From: Pseudomonas sp. Fl4BN1
GTDB taxonomy: Bacteria > Pseudomonadota > Gammaproteobacteria > Pseudomonadales > Pseudomonadaceae
Length of the DNA: 64,000 bases
NCBI RefSeq assembly: GCF_009908285.1
Contig: NZ_JAAARM010000011.1
Location: forward strand, 62,001 to 126,000
Direction: 5' to 3'
Shown here: in pieces, positions 19,487 to 28,802 of the stretch
Layout of the letters: each line of letters begins with the position of its first letter
Numbering within the stretch: position 1 is the stretch's first letter
The notes under the pieces: generated by a model
Seen by the model: only the letters and a program-made list of their open reading frames with translations
Databases searched by the model: none
Told to the model about the DNA's origin: nothing
Translations under genes and position numbers: made by a program

Positions 19487-20299
19487 ATGAAGATCGTCTC
19501 GTTCAATATCAACGGGCTGCGCGCCCGCCCCCATCAGTTGGCGGCGCTGATCGACAAACACCAGCCAGATGTGATCGGCCTGCAGGAAACCAAGGTCTCC
19601 GACGAGCAGTTCCCCCTGGCCGACGTCCAGGCCCTGGGCTACCACGTGCACTACCACGGCCAGAAGGGTCACTACGGTGTCGCCCTGCTCTCGCGCCAGG
19701 AACCACTGGCCTTGCATAAAGGCTTCGAAGGCGATGACGAAGACGCCCAGCGCCGTTTCATCTGGGGTACTTTCGCCGATGCCAACGGCACGCCGGTGAC
19801 CATCATGAACGGCTACTTCCCCCAGGGCGAAAGCCGCGACCACCCCACCAAGTTCCCGGCCAAGGAGCGTTTCTACAACGACCTGCAGCAACTGCTGGAA
19901 AGCCGCTTCAGCAATGACCAGCCTCTGGTGGTCATGGGTGATGTGAACATTTCCCCGGAAGACTGCGACATCGGCATCGGCGCCGAGAATGCCAAGCGCT
20001 GGCTGAAGACGGGCAAGTGCAGTTTCCTGCCGGAAGAGCGCGAGTGGATGGCGCGCCTGAAGAACTGGGGCCTGGTGGACAGTTTCCGTCACCTCAACCC
20101 TGAGGTGAACGATCGCTTCAGCTGGTTCGACTACCGCAGCCGCGGCTTCGAGGACGAACCCAAGCGCGGCCTGCGCATCGACCTGATCATGGCGTCCCGG
20201 GGCCTACTGCCGCGGGTCAAGGATGCCGGGGTCGACTATGAGCTGCGCGGCATGGAAAAGCCTTCGGACCATGCACCGATCTGGCTCGAACTGAGCTGA
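19487..20299 (+). CDS. xthA: Exodeoxyribonuclease III
   Basis: AP endonuclease/3'-5' exonuclease of base-excision repair (270 aa), exonuclease-endonuclease-phosphatase fold. Seen: [23 protein letters not shown] (catalytic Glu), [24 protein letters not shown] (Asp-x-Asn), FSWFDYRS, and the C-terminal PSDHAPIW with catalytic Asp-His. Length matches E. coli XthA. Start at 19487 directly begins the conserved domain, and the in-frame extension to 19289 is shadow sequence over the GNAT gene start. Confidence 0.96.
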   Translation: MKIVSFNINGLRARPHQLAALIDKHQPDVIGLQETKVSDEQFPLADVQALGYHVHYHGQKGHYGVALLSRQEPLALHKGFEGDDEDAQRRFIWGTFADANGTPVTIMNGYFPQGESRDHPTKFPAKERFYNDLQQLLESRFSNDQPLVVMGDVNISPEDCDIGIGAENAKRWLKTGKCSFLPEEREWMARLKNWGLVDSFRHLNPEVNDRFSWFDYRSRGFEDEPKRGLRIDLIMASRGLLPRVKDAGVDYELRGMEKPSDHAPIWLELS

Positions 20300-20310
20300 T
20301 CGACAGACAC

Positions 20311-20343
20311 AAAAAAGCCCATCTGCCGATGGGCTTTTTTTAT
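20311..20343. terminator. Bidirectional terminator, xthA and the YegP-like gene
   Basis: AAAAAGCCCATC pairs with GATGGGCTTTTT around a TGCC loop, with A-run and T-run on the two sides. It lies between two converging genes. Confidence 0.93.
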
Positions 20344-20349
20344 TACCGG

Positions 20350-20682
20350 TTAGAGCTGTACGTGCTCCACCCGATCAGTCTTGCCGGCTGCGGCGATAGC
20401 ACCAATGGCGCTCTCGAGGGCTGGCTCCGAATCGTACAAGTGACTGACCAGAATCACTTCCTTGCCAGACTTGAGCTTGAAAAAAGGTTTGCCGCCCGAG
20501 GAAATTTTCTTGACGTAACGCTCAGGAGAAGCGCAGTGTGCGCGGAACAGACCGAGAGCAGCCTCGGCACTGTCCCGGCAAGGGTAGCGGTCGCTTTGAA
20601 GCATGGTCTGCGCCTCCTTTGTCTTCAGCAAGAATCTGCAGGCACCACTGCCATACTGCTTCAGCTCGAACCAGGCACTCAT
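20350..20682 (-). CDS. YegP-like small protein (two DUF1508-type repeats)
   Basis: A 110-aa cytosolic protein made of two related halves: residues about 1-50 (FELKQYGSGACRFLLKT...) and about 55-105 (YVKKISSGGKPFFKLKSGKE, then VILVSHLY and SAIGAI). This fits the DUF1508/YegP fold, whose function is not established. A strong ribosome site AAAGGAG precedes ATG 20682. It is monocistronic, with its own terminator and an AT-richer upstream region. Confidence 0.75.
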   Translation of the reverse strand: MSAWFELKQYGSGACRFLLKTKEAQTMLQSDRYPCRDSAEAALGLFRAHCASPERYVKKISSGGKPFFKLKSGKEVILVSHLYDSEPALESAIGAIAAAGKTDRVEHVQL

Positions 20683-20897
20683 TTGTAACTCCTTTGAACA
20701 CTACGAAATAGCAGCTCAACACTGCCGAGGCATCCGCGGGGATGACGCGTTGGCAGTCGCCCCCAATCCCCGCCAGACAAAGTTGCCCACTCTACGCATC
20801 GCCCAAAGACTGGTCTTTAGGATAAGTCTCAAAAAATCTAGAGAAAACAGCTATTTATGATGTAGGACTTTCGCCATTTCTTGCCAGAAAGTGCCGC

Positions 20898-20926
20898 CCG
20901 TCACATCCCTGTCACCTCCCTGACTT
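20898..20926 (+). promoter_or_regulatory. Predicted Pho box (three 11-bp repeats)
   Basis: CCGTCAC at 20898, CTGTCAC at 20909 and CTGACTT at 20920, each separated by 4 bases: the 7+4 direct-repeat pattern bound by PhoB (consensus CTGTCAT-N4-CTGTCAT). It lies about 50 bases before the PstS-like/OmpA gene, replacing a -35 element as expected for PhoB activation. Confidence 0.75.
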
Positions 20927-20974
20927 AATCTCGCCAGCACTCCCCTCTTCCCTATACAGAAGGCCAGTGCCACC

Positions 20975-22357
20975 ATGCCCCGCGCTTCCACCGTCAGCGA
21001 ACGAGATATCTGGTGCCGGACCATCAGCCTGTTTCTGATTGGCTTCGTTTGCTACGCCCTGCCCTGGTCGGTCTTCGCCGCTTTGCCGCTGGCAGCGGAA
21101 AATACCGCGGTGTTGCGCATCCAGGGCTCCAACACCATTGGCGCCCGACTCGGCCCGGAGCTGGTCAAGGGACTGATGGAGCAACAGGGATTGCGCGATG
21201 TCAGGATCGAAGCCAGTAGCAAGGACAATGAACAACAAGTCGTTGGAGAGACCACACAGGGTCGCGCGGTCCGGATAGACGTTGCCGCCCATGGTTCAAG
21301 TACAGGCTTTACCGCCCTGAAAAATGCCCGGGCCGACCTTGCCGCGTCCTCGCGGCCGATCAAGGACAGCGAGTTGGTAGAACTGGAAAGCCTGGGTGAC
21401 CTGAAAAGCCCCAGCGCCGAACAGGTGATTGCCATCGACGGACTGGCGATCATCCTGCATCCGCACAATCCACTGAGCCAACTGAGCACCGAACAACTGG
21501 CCCGACTGTTCAGCGGCGAGGTCAAGACCTGGGAAGAACTGGGGGGCATTGGCGGAGCGATACATCTATATGCCCGGGATGATCAATCCGGCACCTACGA
21601 TACCTTCAAGGAACTGGTGCTCAGCCGTCGCGGCAAGGCCTTGAGCACCACCGCCAAACGCTTCGAATCCAGCGAACAGCTATCCGACGCGGTGAGCCAA
21701 GACCCCCAAGGCATTGGCTTTATCGGCCTGCCCTACGTACGCCTGGCCAAGGCCGTGGCCATCGTCGACGGTGACTCGCAGCCCATGCTGCCGCTCAACA
21801 GCCTGATCGCTACCGAGGATTACCCGCTGTCACGGCGCCTGTACCTGTACTTGCCACCCAACGGACAGAATCCCTGGGCCGAGGCACTGGTGAATTTTGC
21901 CCAGAGCACCAAAGGGCAATCCATCGTCGCCACCAATGGTTTTATCGCCCAGAGCGTGCAGGCCATGAGCGTGGTTCCCAGCCCGCAGATGCCCGAGGCC
22001 TATCAAGCGCTGAGCCGAGAGGCGCAACGCCTGACGGTGAACTTTCGCTTTGAGGAAGGCAGCGCCAACCTCGACAACAAGGCGCGCCAGGACCTGAACC
22101 GAGTACTGGACTACCTTCGCCAGCACGGCAAGATGAACCGGCAGGTCACTCTCGCCGGGTTCGGCGATACCAAGGATGACACTGCACGCGCAGCCCTGCT
22201 GTCCAAACTACGGGCCATGGCAGTGCGTCGGGAATTGGTGAAAAGCGGCGTGGTGTTTCGCGATATTCGTGGGTTCGGTGCACAGCTGCCAGTAGCGGCC
22301 AACAACGTCGACGAGGGGCGGATCAAGAACCGGCGGGTAGAGGTCTGGGTGTACTGA
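20975..22357 (+). CDS. PstS-like phosphate-binding domain fused to an OmpA C-terminal domain
   Basis: A 460-aa exported protein. Membrane/signal segment at about residues 16-37; periplasmic binding protein domain at about 45-320 with IQGSNTIGARLGPELVKGLM (PstS-like GSNT anion-binding start), RPIKDSEL and ARDDQSGTYDTFKELVL; then an OmpA-type peptidoglycan-binding domain at about 345-460 (NFRFEEGSANLDNKAR, then NRRVEVWVY). It should hold a phosphate-binding domain close to the cell wall. No ABC permease is adjacent, so a sensory, scavenging or structural role is as likely as transport. The predicted Pho box suggests induction by phosphate starvation. Confidence 0.88.
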   Translation: MPRASTVSERDIWCRTISLFLIGFVCYALPWSVFAALPLAAENTAVLRIQGSNTIGARLGPELVKGLMEQQGLRDVRIEASSKDNEQQVVGETTQGRAVRIDVAAHGSSTGFTALKNARADLAASSRPIKDSELVELESLGDLKSPSAEQVIAIDGLAIILHPHNPLSQLSTEQLARLFSGEVKTWEELGGIGGAIHLYARDDQSGTYDTFKELVLSRRGKALSTTAKRFESSEQLSDAVSQDPQGIGFIGLPYVRLAKAVAIVDGDSQPMLPLNSLIATEDYPLSRRLYLYLPPNGQNPWAEALVNFAQSTKGQSIVATNGFIAQSVQAMSVVPSPQMPEAYQALSREAQRLTVNFRFEEGSANLDNKARQDLNRVLDYLRQHGKMNRQVTLAGFGDTKDDTARAALLSKLRAMAVRRELVKSGVVFRDIRGFGAQLPVAANNVDEGRIKNRRVEVWVY

Positions 22358-22412
22358 ACACCATGCAACCGACCTACCATGGGCAGCGCCTGGCAGGCCG
22401 ACCGCATGACCA

Positions 22413-23642
22413 TCAATGCCCGCTGCGCAACAACTCCTTGGGCACATACTTGCCGATTTCGTATTTGCCGATCGCCGCACGGTGCACCTCATCCGGGCCA
22501 TCCGCCAGACGCAGGGTCCGCTGCATCGCGTACATATAAGCCAGAGGGAAGTCGTTGGATACCCCGGCCCCACCGTGAATCTGGATCGCCCGATCGATCA
22601 CCCGCAAGGCAACGTTTGGCGCTACCACCTTGATCTGCGCAATCTCGCTCTTGGCCACCTTGTTACCCACAGTGTCCATCATGTAGGCCGCCTTGAGAGT
22701 CAGCAGCCGGGCCATGTCGATCTCCATCCGCGAGTCGGCGATCTTGTCGATGTTGCCGCCCAAACGTGCCAGAGGCTTACCGAACGCAGTGCGGTTCACC
22801 GAACGCTTGCACATCAGTTCCAGCGCCCGCTCGGCCATGCCGACAGAGCGCATGCAGTGATGAATCCGGCCTGGGCCAAGGCGACCCTGGGCGATTTCGA
22901 AACCACGGCCCTCCCCCAGCAACACGTTTTCGTACGGTACACGCACGTTCTCAAACAACACCTCGGCATGACCGTGAGGCGCATCGTCGTAGCCAAACAC
23001 CGGCAGCGGACGCACAATTTTCACCCCCGGCGTGTCCACCGGTACCAGGATCATCGAGTGCTGCTGATGGCGCGGTGCATCCGGGCTGCTCAACCCCATG
23101 AAGATCAGGATCTTGCAGCGCGGGTCACAGGCCCCCGAGGTCCACCATTTCTTGCCGTTGATCACCCATTCGTTACCATCGCGCACCGCACGGGCAGCCA
23201 TGTTGGTGGCGTCGGACGAGGCCACGTCCGGCTCGGTCATGGCAAAGGCGGAACGGATCTCGCCACGCAGCAACGGCTCCAGCCAACACTGCTTCTGTTC
23301 TTCGCTGGCATAGCGCACCAGCACTTCCATATTTCCAGTATCCGGTGCCGAGCAGTTGAACGGCTCGGGCCCCAGCAGCGAACGACCCATGATTTCCGCC
23401 AGCGGCGCGTACTCAAGGTTGGTCAGGCCGGCACCCAGCTCCGACTCAGGCAGAAACAAATTCCACAGGCCCTCGTCCTTGGCCTTGAGCTTGAGCTCTT
23501 CCATGATTGCGGTGGGCTGCCAGCGATCACCTTCAGCAACCTGACGCTCGAAGACCGCTTCAGCCGGATAAACATAGGCATCCATGAACGCGGTCACGCG
23601 CTCACGCAGTTCCTGAACCTTGGGGGAATAGGCGAATTCCAT
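22413..23642 (-). CDS. Acyl-CoA dehydrogenase (ACAD10/11-like)
   Basis: A 409-aa FAD-dependent acyl-CoA dehydrogenase. Seen: [17 protein letters not shown] (flavin/substrate loop), [46 protein letters not shown], and [10 protein letters not shown] near the C-terminus. The [10 protein letters not shown] segment is typical of the ACAD10/11-like group, which act on longer or hydroxylated acyl-CoAs. The exact substrate is unknown. It is divergent from a LysR gene with a symmetric site between them. Confidence 0.92.
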   Translation of the reverse strand: MEFAYSPKVQELRERVTAFMDAYVYPAEAVFERQVAEGDRWQPTAIMEELKLKAKDEGLWNLFLPESELGAGLTNLEYAPLAEIMGRSLLGPEPFNCSAPDTGNMEVLVRYASEEQKQCWLEPLLRGEIRSAFAMTEPDVASSDATNMAARAVRDGNEWVINGKKWWTSGACDPRCKILIFMGLSSPDAPRHQQHSMILVPVDTPGVKIVRPLPVFGYDDAPHGHAEVLFENVRVPYENVLLGEGRGFEIAQGRLGPGRIHHCMRSVGMAERALELMCKRSVNRTAFGKPLARLGGNIDKIADSRMEIDMARLLTLKAAYMMDTVGNKVAKSEIAQIKVVAPNVALRVIDRAIQIHGGAGVSNDFPLAYMYAMQRTLRLADGPDEVHRAAIGKYEIGKYVPKELLRSGH

Positions 23643-23746
23643 GGGCAGCTCTACCTTTGTGAAGAACAGGTGTAGGGGGGACTGAAATCGATGCTAGATC
23701 AGCTACGAAAATTTACCTAGCCTATTCTCGGCGTGTATTAACATTC

Positions 23747-23770
23747 ATCACCGATATATGATCGGCTGAT
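23747..23770. promoter_or_regulatory. Candidate LysR-type binding site
   Basis: CCGAT-ATATG-ATCGG perfect inverted repeat (23751-23765) flanked by ATCA and TGAT, in the 181-bp region between the divergent acyl-CoA dehydrogenase and LysR genes. The position fits a LysR autoregulatory/activation site. Confidence 0.5.
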
Positions 23771-23823
23771 TTCACAGGCTTCCGAGCCTACCTCGCAGGC
23801 CCTAACAATAAGAGCGCAGCGCC

Positions 23824-24759
23824 ATGAATCTGAGCAAGGTCGACCTCAACCTCTTTATCGTTTTCGACGCGATCTACACCGAAGCCAACCTGACCCGCGC
23901 CGGGCAGATCGTCGGCATCACCCAGCCGGCGGTGTCCAATGCCCTGGCACGTCTGCGTGAGACCTTCAATGACCCGCTGTTCGTCAGGACCGCCCAGGGC
24001 ATGGTGCCTACCCCCATGGCGCAGAACATCATCGGCCCGGTGCGCAACGCCTTATCACTGCTCAGGGTGTCGGTGCAGGAAAGCCGGATTTTCAACCCGC
24101 TGCAAGCGGTCAAGACCTACCGCATCAGCATGACCGATCTGACCGAGGCGGTGATCCTGCCGCCACTGTTCCAACGCCTGCGGCGCCTGGCGCCGGCGGT
24201 GATCATCGAGAGCTTCCTTTCCAAGCGCCGGGAAACCACCAAGGAACTGGCCGCCGGACGCCTGGACTTCGCCGTGGACGCCCCCCTCAACACCGACCCT
24301 CAGGTGCGCCACGTCAAGCTCATGGAGGACCGTTATGTCTGCGCCATGCGCAAGGGCCATCCCCTGGCGGGCAAGGAAAAGTTCACCCTGGACGATTACC
24401 TGTCCCTGACCCACATTCATATCTCCAGCCGCCGCAGCGGCCTGGGCCATGTCGACCTGGCCCTGGGCAAGATGGGCATCCAGCGCAAGATCGCCCTGCG
24501 TTCCCAGCATTACCTGATGGCCTCACAAGTGCTGCAGCAAACCGACATGGTGATGACCGTGCCGGAACGCTTTGCCCGACGCCATGAGCTGCATGCCTTC
24601 AATCTTCCGGTCAACGACGTACCGCCGGTGGAGACCCACCTCTATTGGCACGAAAGCACCGACCAGGACCCGGCCAACCGCTGGATGCGCGAACAGATGA
24701 TCGAGTTGTGCCAGCAGGTCAGCGCCTATGAGAAAAAGCTCGACCTGCAGGCAGGTTGA
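23824..24759 (+). CDS. LysR-family transcriptional regulator
   Basis: A 311-aa regulator. N-terminal HTH at about residues 5-65 (DLNLFIVFDAIYTEANLTRA, then ITQPAVSNALARLRETFNDP) of the NodD/LeuO-like subgroup, followed by a substrate-binding-protein-like effector domain. It is divergent from the acyl-CoA dehydrogenase gene 22413-23642, its probable target. The effector is likely an acyl-CoA or fatty acid, but this is inference. Confidence 0.93.
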   Translation: MNLSKVDLNLFIVFDAIYTEANLTRAGQIVGITQPAVSNALARLRETFNDPLFVRTAQGMVPTPMAQNIIGPVRNALSLLRVSVQESRIFNPLQAVKTYRISMTDLTEAVILPPLFQRLRRLAPAVIIESFLSKRRETTKELAAGRLDFAVDAPLNTDPQVRHVKLMEDRYVCAMRKGHPLAGKEKFTLDDYLSLTHIHISSRRSGLGHVDLALGKMGIQRKIALRSQHYLMASQVLQQTDMVMTVPERFARRHELHAFNLPVNDVPPVETHLYWHESTDQDPANRWMREQMIELCQQVSAYEKKLDLQAG

Positions 24760-24761
24760 TC

Positions 24762-24815
24762 GCCCTTCGCTGGCAAACCGGCTCCTATGAAGATCGGCAG
24801 GAGCCGAAGGCGATC
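24762..24815. repeat. Degenerate REP doublet
   Basis: CCCTTCGCTGGCAAACCGGCTCCTA followed by AGGAGCCGAAGGCGATC: a shortened relative of the 97-bp REP units of the lpxH region, between the LysR gene and the liuR promoter. Confidence 0.7.
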
Positions 24816-24827
24816 AGCGCAGGCTTC

Positions 24828-24857
24828 TTGACGTATACGTCAACCTGCCTTTAGCTT
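24828..24857 (+). promoter_or_regulatory. liuR promoter with LiuR-type operator
   Basis: TTGACGTATACGTCAA (24828-24843) is a perfect 16-bp palindrome whose first half doubles as a -35 element. A possible -10 TAGCTT begins about 18 bases after it, the lengthened spacing typical of MerR-family promoters. The same palindrome core occurs twice before liuA (28673 and 28716). Confidence 0.75.
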
Positions 24858-24885
24858 AGCGCCAAGCCCCACCTTGAGCGCCTCC

Positions 24886-25290
24886 ATGAGCAGCCAGACC
24901 TACAGCATCTCCGACCTTGCCCGCGAGCTCGACATCACCACCCGGGCCATACGCTTCTATGAAGAGCAGGGCCTGCTGTCACCTGAGCGACGCGGTCAGG
25001 AACGCATCTACTCGCCCCGAGACAAAGTCAGCCTGAAACTGATCCTGCGGGGCAAGCGCATCGGTTTTTCCCTGGCCGAGTGCCGTGAACTGATCGAACT
25101 CTATGACCCCACCAGCGGCAACCTGAAGCAGTTGCACAGCATGCTGGCAAAAATCGCCGAGCGCCGTGACCAACTGGAACAGCAACTGCTCGACATCGAA
25201 CAGATGAAACTGGAACTGGACACCGCCGAAGAGCGTTGCACCCAGGCGCTGCAACAAACCATCCAGAACCAGACAACCACCGCCCAATAA
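24886..25290 (+). CDS. liuR: MerR-family regulator of leucine/isovalerate catabolism
   Basis: A 134-aa regulator. N-terminal MerR winged HTH (YSISDLARELDITTRAIRFY, then EEQGLLSPERRGQERIYS), followed by a long dimerisation helix (IAERRDQLEQQLLDIEQMKL). It matches LiuR in size, and in its place before mvaB and near liuABCD. Start ATG 24886 (MSSQTYS); an in-frame TTG lies at 24874. It probably represses or activates the liu genes through the ACGTtaACGT palindromes found at three places here. The inducer is expected to be a branched-chain acyl-CoA intermediate by family knowledge. Confidence 0.88.
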   Translation: MSSQTYSISDLARELDITTRAIRFYEEQGLLSPERRGQERIYSPRDKVSLKLILRGKRIGFSLAECRELIELYDPTSGNLKQLHSMLAKIAERRDQLEQQLLDIEQMKLELDTAEERCTQALQQTIQNQTTTAQ

Positions 25291-25349
25291 CGCCTGTAAC
25301 CGCGCGACTCGCGCCGGCATCCGCCATCACTCATAGAAGGTGAACCTGA

Positions 25350-26249
25350 ATGTCACTCCCCAGCCACGTACGCCTGATCGAAGTCGGCCCCCGCGACGGC
25401 CTGCAGAACGAAGCCCAGCCCATCAGCGTCGACGACAAGGTGCAATTGGTGGATGCCCTGACTGCAGCGGGCCTGGGCTATATAGAAGTCGGCAGTTTCG
25501 TTTCGCCCAAATGGGTCCCGCAGATGGCAGGCTCGGCCGAGGTCTTCGCGCGTATCCAGCGCAAGCCCTCGGTGATCTACGGCGCGCTGGCACCAAACCT
25601 GAGAGGTTTCGAGGACGCGCTGGCGGCGGGGGTCAAGGAAGTGGCGGTATTCGCTGCGGCCTCGGAGGCCTTTTCCCAGCGCAACATCAACTGCTCCATC
25701 AGCGAAAGCCTGGAGCGCTTCGTGCCAATCATGGACGCTGCCAGGCAGCACGGCGTCAGCGTGCGCGGTTACGTCTCCTGTGTACTGGGCTGTCCCTACG
25801 AAGGTGAGGTCGCTCCAGAACAGGTGGCCCTGGTGGCCCGCGAGTTGTATGCAATGGGCTGCTACGAAGTCTCCCTGGGAGACACCATCGGTACCGGTAC
25901 CGCCGGAGCCACCCGCAAGATGTTCGAAGTAGTGGGGGCCCAGGTGCCACGGGAAAAACTCGCCGGCCACTTCCACGACACCTATGGCCAAGCCCTGGCC
26001 AACGTCTATGCCAGCCTGCTGGAAGGCATCGCGGTGTTCGACAGTTCGATTGCCGGCCTCGGCGGTTGCCCTTACGCCAAGGGCGCCAGCGGTAACGTCG
26101 CCACCGAAGATGTCTTGTACTTGCTCAATGGCCTGGGCATCCATACCGGCATCGATATGCAGCGCTTGATCGACGCCGGCAAGCAGATCTGCAGCGTGCT
26201 GGGACGGCCTACCGGCTCTCGCGTGGCCAAGGCGCGTAACGCCGACTGA
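25350..26249 (+). CDS. mvaB: Hydroxymethylglutaryl-CoA lyase
   Basis: A 299-aa TIM-barrel enzyme cleaving HMG-CoA to acetoacetate and acetyl-CoA, the last step of leucine degradation (LiuE). Seen: LIEVGPRDGLQNE (catalytic Arg-Asp), SFVSPKWVPQMA, GCPYEGEV, HFHDTYGQALAN (metal His), and the signature GLGGCPYAKGASGNVATEDV with the active-site Cys. It sits 59 bases after liuR and is probably cotranscribed with it, while liuABCD lies 2.5 kb further on, beyond the sRNA and the acyl-CoA synthetase gene. Confidence 0.96.
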   Translation: MSLPSHVRLIEVGPRDGLQNEAQPISVDDKVQLVDALTAAGLGYIEVGSFVSPKWVPQMAGSAEVFARIQRKPSVIYGALAPNLRGFEDALAAGVKEVAVFAAASEAFSQRNINCSISESLERFVPIMDAARQHGVSVRGYVSCVLGCPYEGEVAPEQVALVARELYAMGCYEVSLGDTIGTGTAGATRKMFEVVGAQVPREKLAGHFHDTYGQALANVYASLLEGIAVFDSSIAGLGGCPYAKGASGNVATEDVLYLLNGLGIHTGIDMQRLIDAGKQICSVLGRPTGSRVAKARNAD

Positions 26250-26388
26250 GCCAATGTGCGGCCGGGTGTTACCGGCCGCTCTGATCTGAGGCAGGAACGA
26301 GTAACACGGAAACAGTTTGTCGATTTTATTACGAAGCAGATTGTCCTACAAAACAATCAACTCATTGATTTTAAAGCACTTTAAAAAG

Positions 26389-26405
26389 TTGGCACGGCTT
26401 CTGCT
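26389..26405 (+). promoter_or_regulatory. Sigma-54 (RpoN) promoter of the CrcY-like sRNA
   Basis: TTGGCACGGCTTCTGCT matches the consensus YTGGCACGrNNNTTGCW at all but one position, with the required GG/GC spacing of -24/-12. Transcription would start near 26415. An AT-rich region with a GTAACA half-site near 26300 lies upstream, where an activator such as CbrB would bind. Confidence 0.85.
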
Positions 26406-26414
26406 ATCTCTATT

Positions 26415-26793
26415 GCATAACAAGAATAAAAAGCGGCAAACCTAATAAAAATAAGACGTAACGACTCTGACATAACAAAAACAACACGGCAGAGACGCAG
26501 CTAACAGATTTTTTTGGAGAGGATGTGATGTGCAGGAGGGCTTGCAAGAGCCATCCGCAACCGGTCAGAGAATAATAAAACTACCCTGAGGTAGCTACCG
26601 AACTGGTTGGATCGCCCCGGCGACACGTTAGATCAGCGCTCAAAAAAATACGTTTGCTCTTGATCCCGGATGGGGATCACCAAAAACAGCGGTAAAGGGC
26701 AACGGTTGCCAAAAACAACAATAGACCGCCCCTCAATAATAAAAAAAGAGCACGCAACGACAAATTAAAGGGGAGCCTCGGCTCCCCTTTGTG
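26415..26793 (+). ncRNA. crcY: CrcZ/CrcY-family small RNA sequestering Hfq-Crc
   Basis: About 380 nt without a coding frame, downstream of an RpoN promoter and ending in a strong hairpin. It carries repeated A-rich AAnAAnAA motifs typical of CrcX/Y/Z: 26419-26426 (AACAAGAA), 26444-26454, 26474-26484 (AACAAAAACAA), 26571-26580, 26711-26721 (AAAAACAACAA) and 26735-26747. Such RNAs bind Hfq (with Crc) and lift catabolite repression, driven by CbrAB and RpoN. The site next to mvaB is where I recall crcY lying in P. putida, so crcY is preferred over crcZ. Exact ends are estimated. Confidence 0.8.
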
Positions 26794-26795
26794 CT
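26767..26795. terminator. Terminator of the CrcY-like RNA
   Basis: AAAGGGGAGCC (26767-26777) pairs with GGCTCCCCTTT (26780-26790). The flanking A- and T-tracts let it also end the converging acyl-CoA synthetase transcript. Confidence 0.85.
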
Positions 26796-26871
26796 TCCTG
26801 GGATTCTGCTTGCCCCCCACCCTATACGCTCATGAAGCGTGCACCTATTTCGATGCACGCTCCATCAGCGA

Positions 26872-28575
26872 TCACGCCTGGGCAACGCGCTCGCGCAGCT
26901 CCTCGATACTGATTTCACGCATGCGGAATTTCTGGATCTTGCCAGTCACGGTCATCGGGAACTCTTCGACGAACTTGAAGTGACGCGGCATCTTGAAGTG
27001 CGCGATGCGCTCCTTGCACCAGGCTTGCAGCTCAAGTTCGTTGGCGCTATGGCCAGGGTGGAACTTGATCCAGGCGACAATCTCCTCGCCATACCGAGAA
27101 CAAGGAATGCCGATGACCTGTACATCCGCCACCGCGGGATGGGTGAAGAAGAACTCTTCCAGCTCCCGAGGGTAAATGTTCTCGCCACCACGAATAATCA
27201 TGTCCTTGTTGCGTCCGGCGATGCACACATAGCCCTGCTCGTTCATGGTCGCCAGATCGCCGGTGTGCATCCAGCCCGCCTGATCGATGGATTCGCCGGT
27301 GCCTTCGGGGTTGTTCCAGTAGCCGAGCATGACGCTGTAACCGCGGGTACACAGCTCGCCAATGGCGCCTCGCGGCACCACATTGCCGGCCTCGTCGATA
27401 ACCTTGCTCTCCAGGTGCGGCTGGGTACGCCCTACCGTGGTCACTCGCAACTCCAGGTCGTCGGCGGGTCCTGTCTGCAATGACACCGGACTGGTTTCAG
27501 TCATGCCGTAGGCAATCTGCACCTCACTCATGTGCATTTCACTGATCACCCGACGCATCACCTCGATCGGGCAGGTAGCGCCAGCCATGATTCCGGTGCG
27601 CAGGCTCGAGAGATCGAACTCGCTGCGCCGGGGCTGATCGAGCATGGCGATGAACATGGTGGGCACGCCATACAACCCAGTTGCCCGTTCTTCAGCCACC
27701 GTACTCAAGGTCAGCAGCGGGTCGAAGGCGTCGCTGGGGTAGATCATGGTGGTGCCATGGGTGATGCAGCCGAGGTTGCCCATGACCATGCCAAAGCAGT
27801 GATACAGCGGCACCGGGATCACCAGGCGATCCGCCGCCGTCAGGCCAAGGCTCTCACCCACCATGTAGCCATTGTTGAGAATATTGTAGTGGCTCAGGGT
27901 CGCGCCCTTGGGGAAGCCCGTGGTCCCCGAGGTGTACTGGATGTTCACCGGCTGGTCGAAATCCAGGCTGTCCTGACGCGCTTGCAACTGTTCAGAGCTG
28001 GTCCCCGCACCGAGGGCCGCCAACTGTGACCAAGGCAGGAAACCCGAAGGCGGCTGCGCATCCAGGCTGATGACCCCACGCAATTCCGGCAATCGCTCAC
28101 TGTGCAATTGCCCGATGGATTGCTCCGCCAGTTCCGGGATCAGGCCCTGGAGCATGCCGTGGTAGTCGGAGCTCTTGAAGGCCCCGGCGCAGATCAACCA
28201 CTGGCAGCCAGACTGCTTGAGCACATACTCCAACTCGGAACTGCGATAGGCGGGATTGATGTTCACCAGAATCGCGCCGATTTTGGCGCTGGCGAATTGG
28301 GCAATGCACCACTGAGCGCAATTCGGCGCCCAGATCCCCAGGCGATCACCGGTCTGGAGTCCCAGGGCCAGCAGCGCCCTAGCATGCAGGTCAACGGCTT
28401 CATGCAGTTGCTGCCAGGTGTAACGCAGCTGCTGATGACGTACCACCAGAGCTTCACCCTGGGGATAGGCGGCGACGGTGTTATCGAAGGCCTGGCCAAT
28501 GGTCAGCGCCAACAAGGCCTTGTCTTGCGTACCACGGGTGTAACTGCGATCCGGCTGGAAACCCGAGTGTTCCAT
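26872..28575 (-). CDS. Acyl-CoA synthetase (AMP-forming)
   Basis: A 567-aa ANL-superfamily ligase that activates a carboxylic acid to its CoA thioester with ATP. Seen: [20 protein letters not shown] (P-loop/AMP-binding), [63 protein letters not shown], and [15 protein letters not shown] with the catalytic Lys. The start at 28575 is preferred; the open frame to 28671 would run across the operator. It is divergent from liuABCD and shares its palindromes, so a branched or medium-chain acid such as isovalerate is a plausible substrate. Confidence 0.92.
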   Translation of the reverse strand: MEHSGFQPDRSYTRGTQDKALLALTIGQAFDNTVAAYPQGEALVVRHQQLRYTWQQLHEAVDLHARALLALGLQTGDRLGIWAPNCAQWCIAQFASAKIGAILVNINPAYRSSELEYVLKQSGCQWLICAGAFKSSDYHGMLQGLIPELAEQSIGQLHSERLPELRGVISLDAQPPSGFLPWSQLAALGAGTSSEQLQARQDSLDFDQPVNIQYTSGTTGFPKGATLSHYNILNNGYMVGESLGLTAADRLVIPVPLYHCFGMVMGNLGCITHGTTMIYPSDAFDPLLTLSTVAEERATGLYGVPTMFIAMLDQPRRSEFDLSSLRTGIMAGATCPIEVMRRVISEMHMSEVQIAYGMTETSPVSLQTGPADDLELRVTTVGRTQPHLESKVIDEAGNVVPRGAIGELCTRGYSVMLGYWNNPEGTGESIDQAGWMHTGDLATMNEQGYVCIAGRNKDMIIRGGENIYPRELEEFFFTHPAVADVQVIGIPCSRYGEEIVAWIKFHPGHSANELELQAWCKERIAHFKMPRHFKFVEEFPMTVTGKIQKFRMREISIEELRERVAQA

Positions 28576-28672
28576 GACGACCCCTATTGTCTTTATTAGT
28601 GGGTGTTCAGAAGCCGGGCGAATGGTGCAAAAAGCCCGGCTCCAATCGAAAGCCTTGCTACTCTGGCGCAAG

Positions 28673-28731
28673 TTGACGTTAACGTAAAGGGCGATTGACA
28701 GTCACCGGACGCAGGTTTACGTTAACGTAAA
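28673..28731. promoter_or_regulatory. Two LiuR-type operators between the synthetase gene and liuA
   Basis: TTGACGTTAACGTAAA (28673-28688) and TTTACGTTAACGTAAA (28716-28731, perfect palindrome) share the ACGTTAACGT core with each other and closely match the liuR site at 24828 (ACGTATACGT). Centre-to-centre distance is 43 bp. They lie in the 227-bp divergent promoter region. Confidence 0.8.
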
Positions 28732-28802
28732 GGTGAGAGCCAGGCAGCGCCGCTCTCCACGCTCATTTCCCTCAATAAAAACAAGCTTGAAGGTGCCCCG
28801 CC

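Noticed and set aside
26250..26860. Decayed gene in the 600-bp AT-rich gap after mvaB
   Set aside because: Stops in all frames; the RpoN promoter, A-rich motifs and terminator explain it as a CrcY-type RNA.
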